Source: Actinomycetota bacterium (GTDB lineage Bacteria; Actinomycetota; Acidimicrobiia; Acidimicrobiales; Microtrichaceae). From it: 7,337 nt of DNA. The stretch is taken from assembly GCA_018268735.1 (NCBI GenBank), contig JAFDWA010000071.1, forward strand, positions 1 through 7,337. The letters run 5' to 3'. The notes under the pieces were generated by a model that did no database searches, was not told where the DNA came from, and worked only from the letters and a program-made list of their open reading frames with translations. The position numbers and the translations under genes were made by a program. Below are positions 1 to 5,135 of this stretch, one piece after another (within the stretch, counting starts at the first letter, position 1; each line of letters starts with the position of its first letter).

Positions 1-1793
1 AGCTTTTGGTGACGATGTTCGTGGATAAGCGAGTCTGCAAGATCGATGGCGTCGATCAGCCCGTCCGCGGTCATACCTCGAATTCCGACGTAAAGGGCGC
101 CGGGGACGACGTCGTCACTGAATGAGACACACTTGTCAGCAGATGCGTCGATATCACGGATGAACTGCACCTCGCGGGAGAGGGCATGCATTTCGGCGAG
201 TAGCGCAGGCGAGTATCTACCGATGAGGTCGATGGCCTCCGCGAGGCGATGTCGGGCACCGGCAACGATGTCCTCCTCATGCTCGAACACAATTGGAGGA
301 TCGAATGGTGCTCGGAGCCAATGGTCGTCGACGTGAGCTCGGAGGCCAGCACCGTCGGCCCATTCCTGGTGGTCGGACAACGGAGTGTGTGGTGGATCAA
401 TGGCGCGACCGCTTGTGGTTCGCGTGACGGTCCCGCGGTCCGAATCCTGCAGTAGCCGGAGCTGGATGGCGGCGACTGGATGCGTCAGCACCCGGGTCAA
501 GGGTCCGCTGGCGTGGGCATCGATCGCCGATTGTGCTGAGGCGTCGAGGAACTCGGCCCAGGCCGCCTTGGCCTGTTGGCTCCAAGAGCGGACGATGTCG
601 TCGATCACAGGTCGGGCGAGACCGGGGTCGTCGTAGCCGGGTGGGAGTGGCGGCTCGGACGCCTCGGGGTCGCCCGACTGCTTGAGGTGCGAATGAAGGC
701 GTCTGCGGGCGTGATCGAGGAGTGTCTTCATTTCAGCGCAGTACACAGTGGGGTGGGTGAAACCGTCCGACGCGAATCGATGGGGCACCGACCCGCCCCC
801 GCACGTGTGCAGCTCCGGGCATGCTTGACACTCCATGCTCAGCCCTTGGGGACGCAGTAGCCGACGATGGCGATCGATCACCGGCGAGGCCGCCGCGTCT
901 GCGATCGAGTGCTGCTCGAGGGTGAGGCCTGTCGCCGTGCCTCCGTCCTGAGTGATCTTCAGAACGTCGAGGTCGTGATATGACCCATCGGTCTCGATCG
1001 TCAGAAGTGACACGTCCCCGAGTCCGAAGGCATCCGTGGAGCTGGGCAGTCCGGCAACGACATGAAGGGCTTCGTCGAAGAACCTCAGCGGTAGTCGTGG
1101 GAACCGGTCGAACCAGGTATCGAATGCCTCCACGAGCCATCGCATGTACAGCTCTGCATCGTCGCTGCGCCCTGGCGGCGGCATCATGTGGTTGGCATCC
1201 GGAAGGAGGAGGTCGAGCCGAGGCAGGTCATACCCAGCGAAGAACTCGAGGAGATCAGCTGGAGACGTGCGCGGGTCGATGACGGCGATGACGCCAGCGA
1301 AGGACTGCGGGTGTTCCTCCAAGAGGGTCAGCGCAGCAGTGACCCGGTCGAATGAGGACCGCCCCCGAGGTGTCAGACGATGGAGGTCGTTCGCGTGGCG
1401 CGGACCATCGTGGCTGAGCGAGATCGAGATGTCCTCGGCATCCAACGTCTCCAGTGCGCGCTCATCGAGCAGAAGACCGTTGGTCTGCATGGACACACTG
1501 ATGTGTACCCCGGGTGGGGCCTCAGCGCGGATCTGGATGGCGAACCGGGCGAGGGTGTCTGCCCCTGCAAGCAGCGGCTCGCCCCCGTGCAACACCACCA
1601 CTGCCTCGTCGAGGCCCTCGGCCGCCGCATACTCGCTTATCCGGCGGGCGACAAGGTCTTGGTGCGCTTCTGAAAGGACGCGGGGAAGTGAGCGCCACGT
1701 CTGGTCAGCGTGTTCGTAGACGTAGCAGTAGTCACACGCCAGATTGCATCGGGATGCAACCTTGACGAGAAAGCAGGTGAAGCGAGCCGTCAC
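1..1793 (-). CDS. Radical SAM/SPASM peptide maturase, FxsB-like, with C-terminal HExxH domain (partial, 3' end cut by window)
   Basis: Predicted RiPP maturase; 597 full codons are visible and the C-terminus lies beyond the left edge. The radical SAM cluster motif CxxxCxxC is at C16, C20 and C23, within a segment reading FLVKVASRCNLACDYCYVY, typical of FxsB-type cyclophane-forming enzymes. HGGEPL is at 69-74, SMQTNG at 101-106 and SHDGP at 127-131. The SPASM domain has CQACPELHTCGGG at 322-334 (C322, C325, C331) and a further C352. A linker leads to an HExxH domain with LIHEHRHQKL at 589-598, so the motif is intact. Family knowledge: such enzymes join an aromatic ring carbon to the beta-carbon of the residue two positions on, and HExxH domains of this kind are described as 2-oxoglutarate-dependent peptide beta-hydroxylases. 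Start: GTG 1793, nine bases after the precursor's TAG and in the same frame, so no earlier start is possible; it has no Shine-Dalgarno, which suggests translational coupling. The exact subfamily and product are not known to me. Confidence 0.9.
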   Translation of the reverse strand, partial: MTARFTCFLVKVASRCNLACDYCYVYEHADQTWRSLPRVLSEAHQDLVARRISEYAAAEGLDEAVVVLHGGEPLLAGADTLARFAIQIRAEAPPGVHISVSMQTNGLLLDERALETLDAEDISISLSHDGPRHANDLHRLTPRGRSSFDRVTAALTLLEEHPQSFAGVIAVIDPRTSPADLLEFFAGYDLPRLDLLLPDANHMMPPPGRSDDAELYMRWLVEAFDTWFDRFPRLPLRFFDEALHVVAGLPSSTDAFGLGDVSLLTIETDGSYHDLDVLKITQDGGTATGLTLEQHSIADAAASPVIDRHRRLLRPQGLSMECQACPELHTCGGGSVPHRFASDGFTHPTVYCAEMKTLLDHARRRLHSHLKQSGDPEASEPPLPPGYDDPGLARPVIDDIVRSWSQQAKAAWAEFLDASAQSAIDAHASGPLTRVLTHPVAAIQLRLLQDSDRGTVTRTTSGRAIDPPHTPLSDHQEWADGAGLRAHVDDHWLRAPFDPPIVFEHEEDIVAGARHRLAEAIDLIGRYSPALLAEMHALSREVQFIRDIDASADKCVSFSDDVVPGALYVGIRGMTADGLIDAIDLADSLIHEHRHQK

Positions 1794-1804
1794 CGACGAC
1801 GGCT
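1785..1804 (-). promoter_or_regulatory. Intercistronic hairpin over precursor stop and maturase start
   Basis: On the minus strand AGCCGTC, a six-base loop GTCGGT and GACGGCT form a perfect 7-bp stem. The first arm holds the last two bases of the precursor's TAG stop, and the maturase GTG start straddles the loop and second arm. Such a hairpin could lower maturase output relative to precursor, either by partial termination or by hiding the start codon unless ribosomes finishing the precursor open it. No U-run follows, so a full intrinsic terminator is unlikely. Confidence 0.5.
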
Positions 1805-1961
1805 ACGAACGGCTGTGGCGGTGGTGCATTCGGTCGTAGCTCGTGATCACCTGGTCGATCGATCCATCGGCCCTCAGGTCCTGCCGCAGACGGTCGATCG
1901 CGGGGTGGTCCGAGTCAGTGGACCGCACCGCGTCCTGCACGTCCGTCACCTGGTCATCCAT
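1803..1961 (-). CDS. Putative RiPP precursor peptide with three aromatic-x-Arg units at the C-terminus (52 aa)
   Basis: A small gene directly upstream of, and in the same frame as, the maturase, on which its assignment mainly rests. ATG 1961 is preceded by a strong Shine-Dalgarno (GGAGG at about 1970-1974, eight bases away); the open frame extends upstream to an ATG at 2111, but that extension does not look coding. Residues 1-39 form an acidic, helix-prone leader beginning MDDQVTDVQD. The tail, residues 42-52, is YDRMHHRHSRS, which divides into YDR, M, HHR, HSR, S. Each triplet has a Tyr or His at position 1 and Arg at position 3, the spacing used by three-residue cyclophane enzymes. There is no Cys, no Trp, no Phe and no FxSxx terminus as in FxsA peptides, so it would be a different precursor class. 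No transporter or protease is visible. What is seen is the sequence, spacing and neighbour; the rings are inferred. Confidence 0.72.
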   Translation of the reverse strand: MDDQVTDVQDAVRSTDSDHPAIDRLRQDLRADGSIDQVITSYDRMHHRHSRS

Positions 1962-2354
1962 GTTGCACCCCTCCGGGCTTGATCGGTCCTGCGAGGATAT
2001 CCGGACGTAACGAGGTTCAGCGTGGACGGCCGCGGAAAGGCACAGTTCGATGCGGCACGGGGAACCGTGGTGTTGCAGGCGTTCAGGCGCTTCCGAAGAT
2101 CCTCGCAGCAACGCGGTCGGCGGCGTCGGACTGCAGGGGGCGGCTCGGCGTTGGCGAGCACGGCGACGATGTCCTTCATCTCCTGGACGAGCGCTCGGAT
2201 GTCGTCGGTGCCGAGCGCATGGCGGTGGTGGCGGGGCCCGTCCGGCGTGAACCGGTTGTGCTGACGGGCCCGCCGTCGTGCTCGATCAGGCGCCAGATCG
2301 GGGCCGACTGGTCGGCGGTGCACCTGCCGCCGACGCGATCTCGGGAATATCAGT
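1962..2354. other. Divergent spacer between RiPP locus and toxin-antitoxin genes; possible gene remnant on minus strand
   Basis: About 400 bases without a convincing complete gene. It must hold the promoters of the RiPP operon (minus) and of the toxin gene (plus). On the minus strand at about 2141-2212 a short stretch reads like coding sequence (TDDIRALVQEM followed by KDIVAVLANAEP). This resembles, from memory, the helical tail seen near the C-terminus of large serine recombinases, but the frame degenerates on both sides. It may be a relic of a mobile-element gene or chance. No repeat arrays or RNA genes were seen. Confidence 0.4.
1994..1999 (-). promoter_or_regulatory. Possible -10 box for the RiPP locus
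   Basis: On the minus strand TATCCT fits the actinobacterial TANNNT -10 pattern and lies 32 bases upstream of the precursor ATG, leaving a short leader that contains the GGAGG ribosome site. A recognisable -35 is lacking; CTGAAC lies 15 bases upstream of the box, which is short spacing. The box sits inside an 8-bp palindrome, GGATATCC (1995-2002). Weak, based on pattern only. Confidence 0.3.
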
Positions 2355-2360
2355 TACACT
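2355..2360 (+). promoter_or_regulatory. Likely -10 box of a leaderless toxin-antitoxin promoter
   Basis: TACACT matches TANNNT and is followed by seven bases and then GTG at 2368, the geometry of actinobacterial leaderless promoters. There is no Shine-Dalgarno upstream of either possible start (ATG 2362, GTG 2368). An expected start of transcription near 2367-2368 would exclude the ATG. No good -35 was seen. Confidence 0.45.
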
Positions 2361-2367
2361 GATGCCG

Positions 2368-2736
2368 GTGTGGGAGGTCGAGTACACCGACGAGTTCGAT
2401 GGCTGGTTCCAGACGCTCACCGAGGAGGACCAGGACATGGTGATCGCACGGGTCGAGTTGCTCGGGTCCGTCGGTCCGGGACTCGGGCGGCCGGCCGTCG
2501 ACAGCGTCCACCAATCTCGACATCCGAACATGAAGGAGCTCAGAGCCGAGGGTTCGATCAGGACGTTGTTCGCGTTCGATCCTCGGCGGACCGCGATCCT
2601 GCTGATCGGTGCTGACAAGAGCCCGGATGATCCTGGAAGCCCGAACTGGAACCGCTGGTATGACCGCTACACGCCGATCGCTGACGATCTCTACGACGCC
2701 CACCTCGATGAACTGCGCCAGGAAGGACTGCTCTGA
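2368..2736 (+). CDS. higB: HigB-like type II toxin, RelE/ParE superfamily (Gp49-like)
   Basis: A 122-residue protein recognised as the phage Gp49-like/HigB family of RelE-fold toxins, which in studied members cleave mRNA, often on the ribosome. Visible family landmarks are WEVEYTDEFDGWF near the N-terminus, LGRPAVDSV then SRHPNMKELR (about 39-59), the core strand region TLFAFDPRRTAILLIGADKS (66-85) and NWNRWYDRYTPIADDLYD (93-110). The length is normal for the family. Start: GTG 2368 is preferred because a TACACT -10 box ends seven bases upstream, suggesting a leaderless message; ATG 2362 would add two residues, and a longer frame to 2278 looks non-coding. The stop TGA overlaps the next gene's ATG (TGATG), so toxin and antitoxin are translationally coupled, in the toxin-first order usual for higBA. 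Family assignment is secure, biochemical activity is inferred. Confidence 0.88.
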   Translation: MWEVEYTDEFDGWFQTLTEEDQDMVIARVELLGSVGPGLGRPAVDSVHQSRHPNMKELRAEGSIRTLFAFDPRRTAILLIGADKSPDDPGSPNWNRWYDRYTPIADDLYDAHLDELRQEGLL

Positions 2737-3053
2737 TGGCACGCAAGAACTTCAGTGACCTTCGAGATGCCGCTCGACGCGACCCGGAACGGTCTCGTCG
2801 TATCGACGAGGCCAAGCAGCGCGCCGAGGGGGAGATCGCGTCCTACCGGCTCGCGGAGCTTCGGAAGTCGCTCGGGGTCACCCAGGTCGAACTCGCGGAG
2901 ATGATCGGTAAGTCACAGTCGGCGGTGTCGCAGATCGAACACGGTGAGATCGGCCTCTCGCTCGAGATGCTTCGTGCGATCGTCGGTCAACTCGGTGGCG
3001 AGGTCGAAGTCACCGCTGTGTTCGATGACCGCCGGGTTCTGCTCGAAGCCTGA
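2736..3053 (+). CDS. higA: HigA-like XRE-family antitoxin
   Basis: A 105-residue XRE-type DNA-binding protein that should bind and neutralise the toxin encoded just upstream and repress their shared promoter. The N-terminal 35 residues are charged (MARKNFSDLRDAARRDPERS). The helix-turn-helix spans about 40-82, with SLGVTQVELAEMIGKSQSAV and SQIEHGEIGLSLEML, a clear XRE signature. The C-terminal GGEVEVTAVFDD is typical of HigA antitoxins paired with Gp49-like toxins. ATG 2736 shares its A with the toxin's TGA and has a good Shine-Dalgarno, AGGAAGGA at 2720-2727, eight bases upstream, so the antitoxin has its own strong ribosome site while the toxin has none. This fits antitoxin excess. No defects are visible. 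Confidence 0.92.
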   Translation: MARKNFSDLRDAARRDPERSRRIDEAKQRAEGEIASYRLAELRKSLGVTQVELAEMIGKSQSAVSQIEHGEIGLSLEMLRAIVGQLGGEVEVTAVFDDRRVLLEA

Positions 3054-3054
3054 T

Positions 3055-3111
3055 CCGCTGTCGGGGGCCGGCACGAACTCACTGGCGCACCGTGGCGGCA
3101 GCCGGCAGCGG
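3055..3111 (+). terminator. Inverted repeat downstream of higBA, possible terminator
   Basis: CCGCTGTCGG (3055-3064) can pair with CCGGCAGCGG (3102-3111) over ten bases with one G-U pair. A smaller CACG/CGTG stem (3072-3075 with 3091-3094) fits in the 37-base loop. The repeat begins two bases after the antitoxin stop and ends just before the promoter of the next module. No U-run follows, so this would be a non-canonical terminator or an mRNA-end structure. Confidence 0.4.
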
Positions 3112-3117
3112 AGGACG

Positions 3118-3146
3118 TTGTGGCCATAGGCGATGCGCTATAGGCT
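3118..3146 (+). promoter_or_regulatory. Leaderless promoter for the MntA/HepT-type module
   Basis: TTGTGG (3118-3123), 17 bases of spacer, then TAGGCT (3141-3146) fits a -35/-10 promoter. Six bases separate the -10 from GTG 3153, so transcription would start at the GTG itself. No Shine-Dalgarno is present. This is the best-formed of the leaderless promoters in the window. Confidence 0.5.
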
Positions 3147-3152
3147 TGGAGT

Positions 3153-3671
3153 GTGTCTGATGGAGCAGGTGCTCTGATTCGGGAGGCGAGGAAACGGTCC
3201 GGCCTCTCACAGACCGAGTTGGCTCGTCGCGCTCATGTGTCCCAGCCGGTGATCAGCGCGTACGAGAGCGGTCGCCGTGAGCCAAGCATGTCGATGCTGA
3301 CCAAGCTGGTCGACGCGTCGGGACACACGCTGAGTGTCGAACTCGTCGCCGAGCCCGACACGCCTCGTGGGCTGCCGGACACGCCCGTCGGTCGACGGCT
3401 GCGTCGTCGACGTCGGGCGATCATCGAGGCTGCTGAGCGCCGGGGGGCGACGAACGTCCGTGTGTTCGGCAGCTCCGCACGCGGCACTGACACCGATTCG
3501 AGCGACGTCGATCTGCTGGTCGACCTCTCGCCGGACGTCGGAATCATCAGCTTGATCGGCCTCGAGCGAGAGATTGCGGAGATCCTCGGGCGCCAGGTCG
3601 ACGTCGTTCCCGCAGCCAATCTGAAGACTGAGTTCGCAGCCCGGGCATTCGCCGAGGCGATCCCGCTGTGA
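3153..3671 (+). CDS. XRE helix-turn-helix fused to MNT nucleotidyltransferase (MntA-type antitoxin)
   Basis: A 172-residue two-domain protein. Residues about 6-63 are an XRE DNA-binding domain (IREARKRSGLSQTELARRAH, then VSQPVISAYESGRREPS). A basic hinge (RRLRRRRR at 81-88) leads to a minimal nucleotidyltransferase domain at about 89-172 with the full GS-x10-DxD motif (G106 S107, D118, D120) and a third acidic residue in QVDVV (D150). Known for the family: MntA antitoxins silence HepT toxins by attaching AMP groups to the Tyr of RX4HXY. The fused XRE domain suggests it also represses its own promoter (inference). GTG 3153 is chosen because the -10 box TAGGCT ends six bases upstream and the XRE domain begins at once. 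The stop overlaps the toxin start by four bases (GTGA). All catalytic residues are present, so it should be active. Confidence 0.88.
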   Translation: MSDGAGALIREARKRSGLSQTELARRAHVSQPVISAYESGRREPSMSMLTKLVDASGHTLSVELVAEPDTPRGLPDTPVGRRLRRRRRAIIEAAERRGATNVRVFGSSARGTDTDSSDVDLLVDLSPDVGIISLIGLEREIAEILGRQVDVVPAANLKTEFAARAFAEAIPL

Positions 3672-3997
3672 GGACCGATGCCCAGCGACTGGACGACGTC
3701 CTGGCTGCCGCTGCTGCGATCCAATCGCACCTCTCACGCGGCACCCTGGCGGATGGTCTCGTTCTCGACGCGGTACGAGTGCGACTGATCGAGATCGGCG
3801 AAGCGGTCAAGGACATCGATCCTGAGCTGCTTGCGAATGAACCGAGTGTCCCGTGGGCTGACGTCGCACGTATGCGCGACCACTTGGCGCACCGCTACTT
3901 CGACACCGACCACGAGATCGTGACCGCCACCGTCGAACACGATCTACCGCCACTGATTGCAGCAGCTGAACGCCTGAAGGCGGCCGAAGGAACCTGA
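3668..3997 (+). CDS. hepT: HEPN-domain toxin, HepT-like (DUF86) ribonuclease
   Basis: A 109-residue, mainly helical protein of the HepT/DUF86 group. The N-terminal helices (MRTDAQRLDDVLAAAAAIQS) and VRLIEIGEAVKDI (39-50) are typical. The catalytic motif is complete: R70-D-H-L-A-H75-R-Y77, i.e. RX4HXY. Family knowledge: R and H form the RNase site of the HEPN dimer, which cuts RNA (tRNA in studied cases), and the Tyr is the AMPylation target of the MntA partner. Start: GTG 3668, overlapping the antitoxin stop by four bases, so translation is coupled; a nearby ATG at 3678 is out of frame. Antitoxin-first order is opposite to that of the adjacent higBA pair. Nothing looks broken. Confidence 0.9.
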   Translation: MRTDAQRLDDVLAAAAAIQSHLSRGTLADGLVLDAVRVRLIEIGEAVKDIDPELLANEPSVPWADVARMRDHLAHRYFDTDHEIVTATVEHDLPPLIAAAERLKAAEGT

Positions 3998-4587
3998 GAT
4001 CGGGCGATCGCGCCTGTCCAGCGCGTCGAGGGGCCCGGATCAAGCGGCGAGAAAGAGGCCCTCTGCCGCAGTTGGTGGGGTCAAGGTGCGAGTCCCCCCT
4101 CCGACACGATGGACGGTTCAAGGTCGGCGTCGTGCCAGTCGACCTCGATGCGCTGCCGCGAACGGAGCCGAGCTGTGGGTGAGTTCCGCATGCTTCCTCG
4201 GGTCGACTCCGGTTCCGCCGCATGTGTTGGTGGCAACCTCGCTCCCCGTCGATGTGATCCGTGGTCCGGAGCGGGACGCGTTGCGTCGAGATCTCAGTCG
4301 CAACTCGGCGCGACGTCGCAGCAGCACGCTGCGGTGTGGCAGAGGTCGCGCGCATCGTTCCGACGAGCCACGTCGGCGGGAGATGAGGGCGACCCAGACG
4401 TCGAACCCGTGGCTGCTGGCAGGGACCGCGACGGGCGTCTCGGTGCAGCGATCGCGGCGCTGGCCTCAGCGAGACATCGGAATCCCGCTGACCATCCAGG
4501 TGGCGACTCGCCGTGGAGGACGGCTCCCTCCGCTTCAGATCACGGTGCGGAGCCTGCCCTGGTCGGTCCCAGTCGTCGGTGACGTGG
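3998..4587. other. 590-base stretch without a convincing gene; likely junction between accessory and core DNA
   Basis: The long open frames on both strands here give low-complexity, Arg/Ser/Pro-rich translations with no recognisable family, as expected of frame shadows in GC-rich DNA. Near the left end an imperfect hairpin (GCGGC + AGA pairing with TCT + GCCGC, 4044-4069, one bulged G) could end hepT transcription, though no U-run follows. At about 4070-4108 a stretch resembles the 3' end of a leucine-type tRNA (GTCCCCCCTCCGACACGA), but the T-loop is wrong. One frame ends at 4182 with a plausible protein tail (FKVGVVPVDLDALPRTEPS) but is closed by stops upstream. It could be a decayed gene or attachment region; nothing firm. 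Confidence 0.4.
4044..4069 (+). terminator. Possible terminator hairpin after hepT
   Basis: GCGGC-g-AGA (4044-4052) pairs with TCT-GCCGC (4062-4069) around a nine-base loop, eight base pairs with one bulge, 46 bases past the hepT stop. There is no U-tract. Low confidence. Confidence 0.25.
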
Positions 4588-5064
4588 TCATGGCCGGTTG
4601 CCGACCAGGGCGGCATCGGACATTCCCGCGAGGACGGCATTGGCTGCATCGCCGAGCGCTGCGAGCTGAGCGTGGGTGAGGGTCTCGCCCAGCAGGTCCT
4701 GAACCGCATCGATGTAGGCCGGTTCGGCCTCGGCCATCGCCTCCCGAGCTCGGGCGGTCGGCCCCACGTAGGCGCCCCGTCCGTCGTCGGGGCAGCGGGT
4801 CTTGTCCAGCAGGCCGCGCTCGGTCATGCGGCTGACCTGATGGGACACCCGGCTCTTCTCCCAGCCGAGCTTCTCGACCAGCTCGAACAGCCGCATCCGC
4901 CCGCCGGGTTGGGTGCTGAGCGCGGCCAGGACCTGGTAGTCGGTGCAGGACAGCTGCGAGCCGGAGCCCAGTCGGCGGCCCAACTCGGCCTCGACCTGCT
5001 CGTACATCGACTGGACGGCCTCCCAGACCACCCACGCCGGTTCCTCGGTCACGTCCGCGAGCAT
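4588..5064 (-). CDS. MarR-family transcriptional regulator
   Basis: A 158-residue winged-helix repressor-type protein. N-terminal dimerisation helices (VVWEAVQSMYEQVEAELGRR) are followed by LSCTDYQVLAALSTQPGGRM (about 38-57), the recognition region LGWEKSRVSHQVSRMTERGL (66-85) and the wing RCPDDGRGAYVGPT (90-103), which is the MarR signature form; then C-terminal dimerisation helices. Length is typical. Cys40 and Cys91 could in principle sense oxidants, but that is speculation. ATG 5064 lacks a well-placed Shine-Dalgarno (GAGG is only two bases away); TATTCC on the minus strand (5076-5071) lies six bases upstream, so a leaderless start is possible though the last -10 base is not T. It is divergent from yceI across a 71-base spacer with a phased direct repeat, so it probably controls itself and the yceI-LLM-pirin set. 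The ligand is unknown. Confidence 0.9.
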   Translation of the reverse strand: MLADVTEEPAWVVWEAVQSMYEQVEAELGRRLGSGSQLSCTDYQVLAALSTQPGGRMRLFELVEKLGWEKSRVSHQVSRMTERGLLDKTRCPDDGRGAYVGPTARAREAMAEAEPAYIDAVQDLLGETLTHAQLAALGDAANAVLAGMSDAALVGNRP

Positions 5065-5082
5065 ACCTCGGGAATAGTTGAT

Positions 5083-5114
5083 GTATCCGCTACGTTGGAG
5101 GACGTATCACCTAC
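5083..5114. promoter_or_regulatory. Phased direct repeat, candidate MarR operator
   Basis: GTATCCGCTAC (5083-5093) and GTATCACCTAC (5104-5114) agree at nine of eleven bases and start 21 bases apart, two turns of the helix, so they lie on the same face. They occupy the divergent spacer between the MarR gene and yceI. A TANNNT box for yceI (TACGTT, 5091-5096) overlaps the first copy, so a bound regulator would block transcription. MarR sites are usually inverted repeats, so the direct arrangement is a caution. Confidence 0.4.
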
Positions 5115-5135
5115 TTGCCACCGAGGAGCCAGAGC

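Noticed and set aside
1144..1719. 191-codon open frame on the plus strand
   Set aside because: Antisense to the radical SAM gene, which has its cluster and SPASM motifs in the minus frame.
1803..2111. Longer form of the precursor starting at ATG 2111
   Set aside because: The added 50 residues do not look coding, while ATG 1961 has a strong, well-spaced Shine-Dalgarno.
4004..4011. GCGATCGC palindrome just after hepT
   Set aside because: A single 8-base palindrome in GC-rich DNA, not repeated in the window; probably chance.
4060..4112. Possible tRNA gene 3' end
   Set aside because: The end resembles a leucine tRNA, but the presumed T-arm gives a 13-base loop instead of seven, and no matching 5' acceptor, D-arm or anticodon arm was found. 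Not reported as a tRNA.
4086..4679. Open frames on the plus strand in the gap
   Set aside because: Composition is typical of a frame shadow, no ribosome site, no recognisable domain, and the 3' part overlaps the well-supported MarR gene.
3807..4709. 300-codon open frame on the minus strand
   Set aside because: Covers hepT, the gene-free gap and part of the MarR gene, and translates to Arg/Pro/Ser-rich sequence with no family features; a shadow frame in GC-rich DNA.
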